Source: Acidobacteriota bacterium
Lineage (GTDB): Bacteria > Acidobacteriota > Blastocatellia > RBC074
Reading direction: 5' to 3'
DNA length: 64,000 nt
Assembly: GCA_018269055.1 (NCBI GenBank)
Contig: JAFDVI010000012.1
Location: forward strand, 29,820-93,819
In this document: piece by piece, positions 53,619 to 63,600 of the stretch
Position numbering within the stretch: position 1 is the first letter of the stretch
Layout: every line of letters starts with the position of its first letter
Made by a program: the position numbers and the translations under genes
Notes under the pieces: model-generated
Database searches by the model: none
What the model was told of the DNA's origin: nothing
Seen by the model: only the letters and a program-made list of their open reading frames with translations

Positions 53619-54821
53619 TCACACATCCTCAACGATCCTGGTTCCGGTCGGATCAAACTTCATCCGGCGCTTGTTCCAATAAGCCGCTTTGGCCAAATGG
53701 ACAGGGTTGCAAGCTTCAATGCCGATTTGAATGTCTGCGTTTGGACGCTTGCCGGTTTTGACGGCGTCAATGAAATTGGTTGCATGCGCGATTTCCAGAC
53801 TGCCTTCGGCTTTCACGATTTGTGTTTCGCCTTTGTTCGGCGTGAAAACGTATTCAGCGCGCGTGATTTCCAACGTGCCGTCGGTTCCTTGAAAGAAAAC
53901 TCCGGGTCGTTCGTTGCGAATCGAAAGCACGGAAGATTCAAAGGTCAGATTCCATTTGCCGTTTGCTCCGCCTGCATACTGCAACACCGCATTGACGGTG
54001 TCCGGATTCACGCGGCCGTCGTTCATCTGATAAATGCCGCCCGTCGCCACTGCGTTCAGCGGACGCGATTCGTTCATCATCCACTGCGCCACGTCCGCCC
54101 AATGCGTCAAAATGTCCGCCAGCAAACCGCCGCCGTAATCCGGGAAGTAACGCCACGAATCGTAGCGAATCCAGTCGTAAGCGACTTTGGGCGCAGGCCC
54201 CAAAAACCGTTCCCAATTCAATCCCGCGGGTTTTGGCTGCGGGTCAATCTTGCGGCGCTGCCACGGAAAGTCATGCCAAACGGCGCGGGCAAAGACGAGT
54301 TTGCCGAGCTTGCCTTTATCAAAAATCTCTTCTTTCGCCCGGCGGTAATGCGCGCCGCTACGTTGTTGCGTTCCGGTTTGAATGACTTTGCCGAATTGCT
54401 TGGCGACGGCGATGAACTTCGCGCTCTCTTCAAACTGATGCGAAGTCGGTTTTTCCAGATAAACGTGCTTTCCGGCTTTCAGCGCCGCCGTTGCATGCGT
54501 CAGATGCAAATGATCCGGCGTTCCAATCAAAACAGCATCTACATCGTTGCGGCTCAAAACATCTTCGATGGCGATGACTTCCGTTGGCTTGACGCCCAGA
54601 AAGTCGCGCGCGCGTCCGCGCTGAACGTCGTACACGTCGGCAATGCAATGAAGCTCGACATTTCCCGTCGCCAGAAACGCTTTCATCACTTCGCGCCCGC
54701 GGCGCCCGCTGCCAACCAGAGCCATCCCCAGCCGGTCGTTCGCTCCGATAACGCGCGAGTACGAAGCGGCTGTCAACGCCGTTGCGCCAACACTGCTTAA
54801 AAACTCTCTTCGTTTCATCAT
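53619..54821 (-). CDS. Gfo/Idh/MocA family oxidoreductase, Tat-like signal
   Basis: A 400-residue dehydrogenase. The N-terminus MMKRREFLSSVGATALTAAS resembles a Tat signal (KRREF). The Rossmann motif follows (MALVGSGRRGREVMKAFLAT), then the EKPTSHQFEESA catalytic-region segment with the EKP Lys and a C-terminal beta-sheet domain. Family members oxidise sugars or their derivatives with NAD(P). It overlaps the upstream methyltransferase stop by 4 bp (ATGA). Confidence 0.9.
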   Translation of the reverse strand: MMKRREFLSSVGATALTAASYSRVIGANDRLGMALVGSGRRGREVMKAFLATGNVELHCIADVYDVQRGRARDFLGVKPTEVIAIEDVLSRNDVDAVLIGTPDHLHLTHATAALKAGKHVYLEKPTSHQFEESAKFIAVAKQFGKVIQTGTQQRSGAHYRRAKEEIFDKGKLGKLVFARAVWHDFPWQRRKIDPQPKPAGLNWERFLGPAPKVAYDWIRYDSWRYFPDYGGGLLADILTHWADVAQWMMNESRPLNAVATGGIYQMNDGRVNPDTVNAVLQYAGGANGKWNLTFESSVLSIRNERPGVFFQGTDGTLEITRAEYVFTPNKGETQIVKAEGSLEIAHATNFIDAVKTGKRPNADIQIGIEACNPVHLAKAAYWNKRRMKFDPTGTRIVEDV

Positions 54822-55741
54822 TTCTTTTCAGATCGGAATGGCGACAACCTGGGCCACCAGCATTTCACTTCTGCGCGATACCATTTGTATGGCTCACCGA
54901 ATTTCTCGACCAATTCCACTTCTTCCACGGGACGCGCAATAAAATTCCAAACCAGGCTTCCGGCGACTGCATACAACATCACCATCGCCGAGCCAAGATA
55001 GATTCCAACCGCCAGCCCCTGCCCCAAGCCTGCCAACGCCATAGGGTTACGAACAAACGCATACGGTCCGCTCACAACCAGTTGCCGCGTGCCATCCACT
55101 GGCAACGGAGTTCCAGCGCCGAGCCAGGACATCGTGACACCACTCCATAACCCAAGCCCGCTGCAAATTCCGAACAGGCCAACCGCCAATCCGGCTTTCC
55201 CGGCAAACTGAAATTTCGGAATGCCAAGCTCTATTTCAACACGATGAATCAGCGAAGGGAGCACAAACAGAAAAAAGCTCCAAAAGATTGTGATCTGACC
55301 AAGCGTTTTGGCCAGATTCCATACCGGCCTGCTCTTGTTTGCTTGGCGAAAGAGCGCGTGCCCTGGGTATAAAAACAGCAACGTCAAAATCAGGCTCGCG
55401 CCCAATGAAGCCGCCATCATCACCACGCTGATCCAGGCAGAATTGGTAAAGAGCGACAGCGCCAGACAATAGAGCGTTGCATATCCCAACGAGCCAATCA
55501 CCAGCCATAACGCCATATTGGCCGCAGCTTTTTCGCGCCAACAACAGTAACCGGCGGCAAACGAACCAATCACGATCAAGGAAAGATCAGGTAAACAAAA
55601 CGCCAGCAGAAAGACTTCGTTACTATTCGGCGGCAGAAAATACCGGCGGAATGCTGGAAGAAGCCAAAGCCCAAACCACCAAGCCAAAACAGCAACGGCT
55701 TGCAGCGCAAAATATGGCGCTGTCAGCTTGCGCAAATTCAT
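54818..55741 (-). CDS. Isoprenylcysteine/phospholipid methyltransferase-like membrane protein
   Basis: A 307-residue protein with about seven hydrophobic segments. The C-terminal part has the ICMT/PEMT pattern: LVVSGPYAFVRNPMALAGLG, VGIYLGSAMVMLY, and then EKFGEPYKWYRAEVKCWWP. Bacterial members methylate small or lipid substrates with S-adenosylmethionine; the substrate here is unknown. It is translationally coupled to the oxidoreductase gene downstream and 6 bp from the isomerase gene upstream. Confidence 0.82.
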   Translation of the reverse strand: MNLRKLTAPYFALQAVAVLAWWFGLWLLPAFRRYFLPPNSNEVFLLAFCLPDLSLIVIGSFAAGYCCWREKAAANMALWLVIGSLGYATLYCLALSLFTNSAWISVVMMAASLGASLILTLLFLYPGHALFRQANKSRPVWNLAKTLGQITIFWSFFLFVLPSLIHRVEIELGIPKFQFAGKAGLAVGLFGICSGLGLWSGVTMSWLGAGTPLPVDGTRQLVVSGPYAFVRNPMALAGLGQGLAVGIYLGSAMVMLYAVAGSLVWNFIARPVEEVELVEKFGEPYKWYRAEVKCWWPRLSPFRSEKK

Positions 55742-55747
55742 TCGTCG

Positions 55748-56629
55748 TCATTTGCCAAAGGCTTGTTTCAAAGTTTGTCGCGCCGGAGCGACCGCTTTTT
55801 CGCCGAGCTTTTCGCCGCTCACGCGTTCTTCTTCGTTGATGACCCACCCAGTCCAGCGTGCTCTCTTAATTGCCGAAGCCAATGCCCGAACTGGAAATTC
55901 GCCTTGCCCCAGCGGTATCTGTTCCCCGTTTTTGAAATCACGCAAGTGCATACCGATGATACGTTTGTGATGTTTGGCAAAAAACTCCGGCACATTGGCT
56001 TTGGCGTGAAACGCCCAGCCAAAATCGTGCAAGAAATCCACTAACCCTGGATCGGTTAGCCGATACAGCATTTCAATTTCCAAACCATCGACAGCGAATT
56101 CAGGACCGTGGTTGTGATACGCCAATCGAATGCCTTTTGAATGACAATACTTGCCTGCGACATTCAAGCCGCGGGCTTTGCGTCCCATCATTTCCATATC
56201 AATTCTGTTATCACGCACCAAACCGCCACCACTTAAAATCAACCGCTCCGCTCCAAGCAAAGCCGCGCCATCGGCGACTTTTTGAATCAATTCGATCGGC
56301 GCAATATGAGTCCCCTCCTCATACTGGTCCAAAAAGATATGGCAGCCTAGAAACCTCAACCCGAACTTCTCAAGTTGTTTTCTCGCCGCGGGGGCATAAA
56401 CAAACTGTGGTTGAACGTTGCGAAACCCGGTCTCAAACCCTTCGTAACCAAGTTCTTTCAATTTGCTCAACACCGCCAACAAACTCTCGAAGTTTTTTGA
56501 ATCAATCGGCCAGGCATTAGTCTGGCAGCCGAGCTTGACACCGGCGGCTTTCGGGACTGCCTGAACCAGCGCGGTTGCCGATGCGATACAGAGCGGCGCA
56601 GCTAAAAAATTGCGGCGTGAAATCATCAC
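55748..56629 (-). CDS. TIM-barrel sugar phosphate isomerase/epimerase-like protein, exported
   Basis: A 293-residue AP_endonuc_2-type barrel. It begins MMISRRNFLAAPLCIASATA, a twin-arginine-like signal. Barrel segments are VKLGCQTNAWPIDSKNFESL, LGYEGFETGFRNVQPQF, AYHNHGPEFAVDGLEIEMLY (metal-ligand region), FLHDFGWAFHAKANVPEFFA and HLRDFKNGEQIPLGQGEFP. It is the first gene of the operon with a methyltransferase, a Gfo/Idh/MocA oxidoreductase and a GNAT protein, downstream of the operator at 56674. Similar isomerases act on sugars. Confidence 0.87.
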   Translation of the reverse strand: MMISRRNFLAAPLCIASATALVQAVPKAAGVKLGCQTNAWPIDSKNFESLLAVLSKLKELGYEGFETGFRNVQPQFVYAPAARKQLEKFGLRFLGCHIFLDQYEEGTHIAPIELIQKVADGAALLGAERLILSGGGLVRDNRIDMEMMGRKARGLNVAGKYCHSKGIRLAYHNHGPEFAVDGLEIEMLYRLTDPGLVDFLHDFGWAFHAKANVPEFFAKHHKRIIGMHLRDFKNGEQIPLGQGEFPVRALASAIKRARWTGWVINEEERVSGEKLGEKAVAPARQTLKQAFGK

Positions 56630-56673
56630 GTGATCCTATTTTCGGTTGTGAATTGACTCCGGTGGACGATACT

Positions 56674-56689
56674 GGTTTACCGGTAAACC
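56674..56689. promoter_or_regulatory. LacI-family operator upstream of the sugar operon
   Basis: A perfect 16-bp palindrome GGTTTACCGGTAAACC with the central CG typical of LacI-family operators. It lies in the 100-bp gap between the LacI regulator gene and the isomerase gene, 45 bp ahead of the latter. The adjacent regulator probably represses this operon. Confidence 0.82.
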
Positions 56690-56729
56690 TGGGTTGCCGC
56701 GCGCACTAGACCATAGGCCGTGATTTTCG

Positions 56730-57773
56730 TCAAGATTTTGCCGGACGAGCTGCAATGGATTCGCGCAGTTTCAGTTCGACAGGCAAAATTCTGCTTTGAA
56801 CGGCGACAAATTCATTGTTCATCGCTCCGGCAAGCAAACGATATGCTTGTTTGCCGATTTCATACATCGGGGTGACGACGGTTGAAAGACTGGTACGCGT
56901 GTATTCGCCGACGGCTGTTCCATCAAAGCTGACGACCGAAACATCCTGCGGAACTATGATTCCCGTTTCAGCCAGAAACCGCAATACCCCCACGGCGACA
57001 ACATCGCTGAAAGCCACAACCGCAGTGGGCATTGTCTCATTGGATGCCCACAACCGCTTGCATGCTTCGTATCCTCCGGCAAAGGTCAGGTCGCAATGCT
57101 CAATCAGCTTTTCGTTTTGATCCAGCCCCAGTTGCCGGGCAAATCGTTTGAAAGCCGTCAAACGTTGCCGAATCGGCAACATCGCCGGCCTGCCAGAAAT
57201 GTATGCGACCCGGCGATGCCCACGTTCAGCCAACGCCTCAACAACCAATTTGACGCCTGTGGTGTAATCTGCCGCGACTTGGTGAAAAATCGGCGGGCGA
57301 AGTTCGCGGTTGACCAACACCACGTCGAAATCGGCTTCTTTGCGAATCAGGCTTTGCCAGAATGGCGGCAGCGTTGGCTTTTCACTGGTAAACGGCGGCG
57401 CGGCGATGATGCCTCCAACGTGCAAACTCATCATATCGCGCATGCGTTCGGTATATCGTTCCATCTCATAGGAACCGTTGGCCAACAGCACTTGATAATT
57501 TTCGGCGCTGGCATGGTCTTCGATGGCGCGAATGACTTCGGCGTAATAGTGATCGGAGCTGTTTGGAACAATCACGCCCAGCAGGTTCGATTTTCCCGTC
57601 GCCAGAGCGCGCGCCACGTGGCTGGGTTTATATCCCAGCTTGTCCATGGTTTCGCGGATGCGTCGTTTGGTTTGTGTCGAAATGCGTGGATGATCGCGCA
57701 GCGCCAATGACACCGTCATTGCCGAGAGTCCCAATTTGGCCGCGACATCACGAATTGTGACCTTCTTTTTCAA
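56730..57773 (-). CDS. LacI family transcriptional regulator
   Basis: A 347-residue regulator. The helix-turn-helix starts at residue 6 (TIRDVAAKLGLSAMTVSLAL), with hinge-helix KPSHVARALATGKS. A periplasmic-binding-type effector domain follows (LLGVIVPNSSDHYYAEVIRA, GHRRVAYISGRPAM, VAFSDVVAVGVLRFLAETG, VVSFDGTAVGEYTRTSLSTV). It lies just upstream of the operon it probably controls, reading in the same direction. The effector is unknown, likely a sugar. Confidence 0.93.
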   Translation of the reverse strand: MKKKVTIRDVAAKLGLSAMTVSLALRDHPRISTQTKRRIRETMDKLGYKPSHVARALATGKSNLLGVIVPNSSDHYYAEVIRAIEDHASAENYQVLLANGSYEMERYTERMRDMMSLHVGGIIAAPPFTSEKPTLPPFWQSLIRKEADFDVVLVNRELRPPIFHQVAADYTTGVKLVVEALAERGHRRVAYISGRPAMLPIRQRLTAFKRFARQLGLDQNEKLIEHCDLTFAGGYEACKRLWASNETMPTAVVAFSDVVAVGVLRFLAETGIIVPQDVSVVSFDGTAVGEYTRTSLSTVVTPMYEIGKQAYRLLAGAMNNEFVAVQSRILPVELKLRESIAARPAKS

Positions 57774-57858
57774 GCCGATTTTCGGAGTTGGTTTGATTGC
57801 CAGGTTGAATTGCCGGTTGAATTGCTTGGTGACAATCGTAAACTAACACAGCATCAAG

Positions 57859-58449
57859 ATGGTGAACAATGTGAGATTTCCAGAAATGCGAATCATAGGT
57901 TTCCCCGCTGACAATCCGGATTTGTTGGAGCAAGCCGCGCAAATTTTGGTCGAAGCGTTCCGGGAGCACTGGCCGGACGCGTGGCCGACGATGAAAGAAG
58001 CCAGAGAAGAAGTCCGCGCGTTTTCCGCCAAGGACCACATCAGCCGGTTCGCCGTTGATGATGATGGCACGCTGCTGGGGTGGATTGGCGGCATGGAAAT
58101 GTACGACGGGAAAGTTTGGGAACTGCACCCTCTGGCCGTCAGTCCACGCGCGCAGAGTCGCGGCATTGGGCGGGCATTGGTTGAAGATTTGGAACATCAG
58201 GTCGCACATCGCGGCGGGTTGACGCTCTGGCTGGGCAGCGACGACGAACATATGATGACTTCGCTGGGCGGGACTGATCTGTATCCAAACCCGCTGGAAC
58301 ATTTGGGCAAAATCAAAAACCTGCGCGGCCACCCATACGAATTTTATCAGAAGCTGGGATTCGTCATCGCCGGAGTGATGCCCGATGCCAATGGTTACGG
58401 CAAACCTGACATTTTTCTAGCCAAACGCGTGGCGCAACCCAAGGAGTAA
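57859..58449 (+). CDS. GNAT N-acetyltransferase (AAC(6')-I-like)
   Basis: A 196-residue GNAT protein: LLEQAAQILVEAFREHWPDA, GWIGGMEMYDGKVWELHPLA, then the acetyl-CoA motif VSPRAQSRGIGRALVEDLEH and FYQKLGFVIAGVMPDANG near the end. It resembles aminoglycoside 6'-acetyltransferase-type sequences found in environmental bacteria, which need not confer resistance. ATG 57886 (MRIIGF) is a possible alternative start. Confidence 0.85.
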   Translation: MVNNVRFPEMRIIGFPADNPDLLEQAAQILVEAFREHWPDAWPTMKEAREEVRAFSAKDHISRFAVDDDGTLLGWIGGMEMYDGKVWELHPLAVSPRAQSRGIGRALVEDLEHQVAHRGGLTLWLGSDDEHMMTSLGGTDLYPNPLEHLGKIKNLRGHPYEFYQKLGFVIAGVMPDANGYGKPDIFLAKRVAQPKE

Positions 58450-58452
58450 GCT

Positions 58453-59004
58453 GTGTTCAGACTGAACGTTGACGACGAAATCGAAATCCGGATGTTCGAG
58501 GAATCTGACACCGCCGAGGTTTTTGCGCTGGTGGATCGGAATCGCGAACATTTGCGCCGATGGTTAATCTGGGTGGATCGTTCGGATTCGCCGGAAGCCA
58601 CGCGACAGTTCATCAAAGATTCCCAACGCCGGTACGAAAACAAAGAAGCTCTTTCGGCCGGCATCTGGTACAACGGGCAACTTGCCGGAGCAATCGGCGT
58701 TGTTCATTACGATTGGTTCAACCGGAAACTGGAAATCGGGTACTGGATTTCAATTGATCATCAAGGCAAAGGCATCATCACACGATCCGTCGCGGCGATG
58801 ATTGATGACGCTTTTGAGAACCTCGGATTGAACCGCGTGGAAATTCAATGCGCGACGGAAAACGTTCGCAGCCGCGCCGTGCCGGAACGACTCGGGTTCA
58901 GATCAGATGGGGTCATGCGCGAATCCAGTTTGTTGAACAATCAATTTGTGGACAAAGTGATTTATTCCATCCTGGCCAGCGAATGGAAAAGCGGCAAAAG
59001 GTAA
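58453..59004 (+). CDS. RimJ/RimL-like N-acetyltransferase
   Basis: A 183-residue GNAT protein of the ribosomal-protein-serine acetyltransferase type: EIEIRMFEESDTAEVFALVD, REHLRRWLIWVDRSDSPEAT, EIGYWISIDHQGKGIITRSV (acetyl-CoA motif HQGKGI) and NRVEIQCATENVRSRAVPER. It starts with GTG 58453, 3 bp after the previous stop, so the two GNAT genes and the following glycerate kinase form an operon. Confidence 0.87.
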   Translation: MFRLNVDDEIEIRMFEESDTAEVFALVDRNREHLRRWLIWVDRSDSPEATRQFIKDSQRRYENKEALSAGIWYNGQLAGAIGVVHYDWFNRKLEIGYWISIDHQGKGIITRSVAAMIDDAFENLGLNRVEIQCATENVRSRAVPERLGFRSDGVMRESSLLNNQFVDKVIYSILASEWKSGKR

Positions 59005-59008
59005 GACG

Positions 59009-60349
59009 ATGACTTCAACATTGGCACTACGCGAAACCGCACTGAAGATCTTTCACAAAACCCTGGCGGCGATTGATGTCGAAACCGTGGTTTCGGGCCA
59101 CCTCAACTTGGATGGCAGCAGGCTTACGGTGGGTGACGAAGTTTGCGACCTGTCAAAATTCTCGCGCTTGCTGATCATCGCCATCGGGAAAGCGAGCGTG
59201 CCGATGGCTCGCGCGACTGAAAGGATTTTGGGAGATCGAATTTCCGATGGACTGGTTGTTACCAATGCAGTGATTGACGGTTTCCCCAAACTACCCGTTT
59301 TTATTGGAGGCCATCCGCTGCCCAACGCCGCCAGTTTGAAAGCGGCATCAACTGCCCTGGCATTGCTCCGCCAGAATGATTCCGAAAACACGCTGGTTTT
59401 GTTTCTGATTTCCGGCGGCGGCTCAGCGATGTTTGAACAGCCAATTGATCCGGCCATCACGCTCGACGATCTGCAAGCAGTCAACAAAACCCTGGTCAAT
59501 TGCGGGGCCGTCATCAACGAGATGAACATCATCCGGCGAAATCTGTCTGCGGTAAAGGGCGGTAAGTTGGCAGCGGCGGCTCCGCGTTCACGGCAAATTT
59601 CGCTCTATATTTCTGACGTGAACAGCGACGATCTGACGACGGTCGCTTCTGGACCGACGCTGCCTGACAGCTCGACGGTCGAAGATTTTCAACGAATCGT
59701 CGAACGTTATGATTTAGTCAGACAACTCGGTACGGCAGCGGATAGGGTCGCGACCCGGTTGCTTGACATGCGCTCCACACACAACACCTTGCCGCGACCG
59801 CTTCCTGTTCCGTACCAGCATTCGCATCATCTGTTATTGGACAATCGCCGTGCGATGCGGGAAGCCAAGCGAATTGCCGAGCAGGATTTTGGCCTGATCG
59901 TTGAACTCGCCGAAGATCAGGTCGAAGGCTATGTCGAAGCCATGATGCTGACGCATATCGAACGCATTGTGTTGTTGCAAGCAAGGCATCGCGGAAAAGG
60001 CGTTTGCCTGATTTCAGGCGGCGAAGCCATTTGCCCGGTTCGCGGCACTGGGCAGGGCGGGCGCAACCAGGAATTCATCCTGCGCTCGGCGATTCAGATG
60101 GGGCAGTTTCAAACCGAAAACATCGTTGCGCTCAGCGCTGGAACCGACGGAATTGACGGCAACAGCCCTGCGGCCGGAGCCATCGCCGATGCGGAAACCG
60201 TTCGCCGCGCCACAACGCAAGGCATTTCCGCAGAACGCTGTTTGATCAATAGTGATTCCTTCAATTTTTTCAATTCCCTGAAGGACGCCATTATCACCGG
60301 GCCGACCGGAAACAATGTCCGCGACCTGAGGATCTTTATGGCGCATTGA
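59009..60349 (+). CDS. Glycerate 2-kinase (MOFRL family)
   Basis: A 446-residue protein. The N-terminal DUF4147-type domain has LIIAIGKASVPMARATERIL, GGHPLPNAASLKAASTALAL and FLISGGGSAMFEQPIDPAIT. The C-terminal MOFRL domain has CLISGGEAICPVRGTGQGGR, NQEFILRSAIQMG and ALSAGTDGIDGNSPAAGAIA. It phosphorylates D-glycerate at C2, a step in serine-cycle or sugar-acid degradation, which fits the nearby 2-hydroxyacid dehydrogenase cluster. It starts 4 bp after the GNAT gene. Confidence 0.92.
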   Translation: MTSTLALRETALKIFHKTLAAIDVETVVSGHLNLDGSRLTVGDEVCDLSKFSRLLIIAIGKASVPMARATERILGDRISDGLVVTNAVIDGFPKLPVFIGGHPLPNAASLKAASTALALLRQNDSENTLVLFLISGGGSAMFEQPIDPAITLDDLQAVNKTLVNCGAVINEMNIIRRNLSAVKGGKLAAAAPRSRQISLYISDVNSDDLTTVASGPTLPDSSTVEDFQRIVERYDLVRQLGTAADRVATRLLDMRSTHNTLPRPLPVPYQHSHHLLLDNRRAMREAKRIAEQDFGLIVELAEDQVEGYVEAMMLTHIERIVLLQARHRGKGVCLISGGEAICPVRGTGQGGRNQEFILRSAIQMGQFQTENIVALSAGTDGIDGNSPAAGAIADAETVRRATTQGISAERCLINSDSFNFFNSLKDAIITGPTGNNVRDLRIFMAH

Positions 60350-60661
60350 GGACAGGGCGGTTTTTCAAAATCGCTCTGCTCATGTAAAATCCACGCCGAT
60401 TTAACACCAACTTTACATAACATAAATTAAACGGCTTCTTTTACCCCAAACTGGCCAACACAATTGGGCAAAGATTGCCGAGAGGCTTTGCTGGGTCTGA
60501 AATCGAACTTCACGGTTTTTCCATTGAAAACATCGGGGCTGTTTTCTGAACAGAGAGTTCACGAAAACTTTGCAAAGGTCTGATGTCTGGCTGTTACCGT
60601 GGGGATTACTTTCGATCTTCAGTCCGAAATAACCAAGACAATCCAAACTCTCGGAGGATTC
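60350..60661. other. Intergenic region before the second receptor gene
   Basis: 312 bp without a gene. The first part is A/T rich (60375-60432). I see a GGAGG ribosome site at 60652-60657 for the downstream gene but no clear promoter pair, palindrome or RNA gene. Confidence 0.6.
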
Positions 60662-63600
60662 ATGAAACGATCCATTGCTATATCCAGCTTGCTCAATTTT
60701 AAGCTGGTTCTTTCCCTGCTGGCGGTGTTGTTGCTGCCTACTGCGGCATACGCGCAGTTCGACACTGCCACTGTGTTGGGAACAATCACAGATTCAACCG
60801 GCGCAGCGATTCCAGGCGCAACCGTCACGTTGAAAAATACGGCCACCGGTGTCACCGCCACGGCCCAATCTGACCAAAACGGAAATTATCAGTTTTTCAA
60901 CGTCAAAATCGGCTCCTATCAGGTGAGCGCCGAGGCGCAAGGTTTTTCCAAAGGTCTGGCTGAAAACGTTCAGATCACGGTCAATGCCCGCCAGCGAGTG
61001 GATTTATCGTTGAAGGCAGGCGCGGTCACAGAAACCGTCAATATCTCAGCGGATACAGCGCAATTGCTGGAAACGGAAACCAGCGCGCGCGGACAGATCA
61101 TTGGCCGCGAACAAATTGTCAATCTGCCGCTGAATGGTCGTGCGTATGCCGACCTGGCGCTGCTTTCGCCCGGCGTTCGCAAATCCGTGCTGAACAATCA
61201 GGATTCCGGTGGGCGCGATGCGTCTTTCAACGTCAATGGCTTGCGCTCTTCGCTGAACAATTTTGTCCTGGATGGCGTGGACAATAATTCCTACGGTACC
61301 AGCAACCAGGGTTATTCCAATCAAGTTGTGCAGGCTTCTCCGGACGCCGTGCAGGAATTTCAGGTTCAGACCAATAATTTCAGCGCAGAGTTTGGACGAG
61401 CCGGAGGCGCTGTGATCAATGCCAGCTTGCGCAGCGGCACGAACCAATTTCATGGCTCGGTCTATGATTTCATTCGCAATACGTCGCTCAACGCCATAGG
61501 CTTTTTCAAACCGACGCCGCCTCCAGGCAGAACAACCGGCGTCAAACCCGTGCTGATTCAAAATCAATTTGGCGCGACGCTCGGCGGCCCGATCATCAAA
61601 GACAAAACATTTTTCTTTGCGGATTACGAAGGGTTCCGCCGCATCACGCGCACGTTGCAGTTGGCGACTGTGCCGACCGCAGCACAACGCAACGGCCAAT
61701 TGGGAACCGCTGTTCGCAACCCGTTGACCGGCGAGGTGTATGCAGACGGCAACGTTCCTTCCAACGCCATTACGCCTTTTGCAAAAGCAGTGCTGGCAGC
61801 CTTGCCGTTGCCCACGACCAATGCCACCGCGACAGGCTTTGTCTCAAACAATTACGAGAACCTGCCGCGCAGCAAGTTTTACAACGACAAATTCGACATC
61901 AAACTCGACCAGAACTTCAGCGAAAGAACGACGGCTTTTGTTCGCATCAGCCATCGCAAGCTGAACAATTACGAAGCGCCGGTTATTGGCGCGCCGGTAT
62001 ACAGTCCCGCGAATGCTTTCGTTCACGCGCTCAATCAGCAACTGGCGGTCGGCGTGACTCACAACTTGACGGCGAATTCGCTGGTGGAATTCCGCCTGGG
62101 CGTTTCAAAAACCGAAGCGGGCAAAACGCCTACGGGTGTGGGCGATCCGGTCTTCGGCAATATCTCCGGTTTGCCCACCGATCCGCGTTTCGCTGGCGGG
62201 TTGTACACACAAAACATCAGCGGGTACACCAATTACGGACGCCAGGACAGCAACCCGCAATTCCAGAATCCGTTCAATATCAATCCGCGTTTGAATTACA
62301 CCTTCGTCGTCAAAAAACACAGCTTCAAAACCGGGTACGAATACCAACGCATCGAAACCGACATTGACGACTTCAACCCGAAATATGGACGCGACACATA
62401 TTCCGGCCAGTTCAGCCGCCCGACAGGCGTGACGACCAGCAACAACATTTACAATCTGGCGGATTTCCTGTTCGGCGCGCGCAACCAATACGACCTGAAC
62501 AACGCATTGATCATCACGCTGAAACAGCGAATGCACTTCGCGTACATTCAGGACGATTTCAAATTCTCTCCGAAACTGACGCTCAACCTCGGCATGCGCT
62601 ACGAATTCGCCACGCCGCAATGGGAAGACCAAAACCGGCTGGCCAACTTCGACCCAACGACCGCGACCTTGATCCAGGCGAAAGACGGTTCGATTTACGA
62701 CCGCGCCCTGGTCAATCCCGACCGTAACAATTGGGCGCCGCGCGTGGGATTCGCTTACAACCTGCTGGACAAAACCGTACTGCGCGGCGGGTACGGCATC
62801 AGCTACATCCACTTCAACCGGTTGGGCGGCGAAAACCTGCTTTCGTACAACGGCCCGAACATCATCAGCAACAGCATCACCCAACAGGTGTCGCAACCGC
62901 TGTGCACAGCGAACAACTTCCTGGGCTGCTTCCGCCCAACGCAGGCGGGCTACCCTGATGGATTTGTCGCGCCGGAACGGTTTAACCCGCTGACCGCGCG
63001 CGTCAATTTCACGCCGAAAGATACGCGCACGGCGTATGTCCAAAGCTGGCACTTAACCTTGCAGCATGAATTGCCATGGAAACTATTGCTGGATGTCGGT
63101 TATGTCGGCAACCGCAGCAACAAACTGATCGTGCTGGCCGATTACAACCAGGCACGTCCGAACAATTCGTCGGATCCGGCAGCAGGCACGCCCCTGCAAC
63201 AACGCCGTCCGTTCGCAAACTATTCCTTCATCCAGGCTTCGTACAATGCCGGATTCACCACGTACAACGCGTTGCAGATCAAACTGGAGCGTCGGTTTGC
63301 GGATGGCCTGTACTTGCTCAACTCCTTCACCTGGTCGAAAGCGCTGGACAATGTGGCTGGCCATTTGGAAGCCAATTCCGGCGACAACTCGCGCATCAAC
63401 ATCAAGAATCTGGCGAACGACAAAGGCCGCTCGAATTACGACCAACCGTACAACAACACGACCAGCGTTGTGTACGACCTGCCGTTTGGCAAAGGCCGTA
63501 AGATGGCGTCCGGCATTCCGACGGCGCTGGATTACGTCATCGGCGGATGGCGCGCAACGTTGATCAATACATTGACCAGCGGATTACCCGCGAATCTGAC

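Noticed and set aside
53697..54800. 367-codon forward-strand frame
   Set aside because: Antisense of the Gfo/Idh/MocA oxidoreductase, which has a Rossmann motif and EKP signature.
62105..63052. 315-codon reverse-strand frame
   Set aside because: Antisense of the second receptor, whose forward frame is open over 1113 codons with signal peptide and plug.
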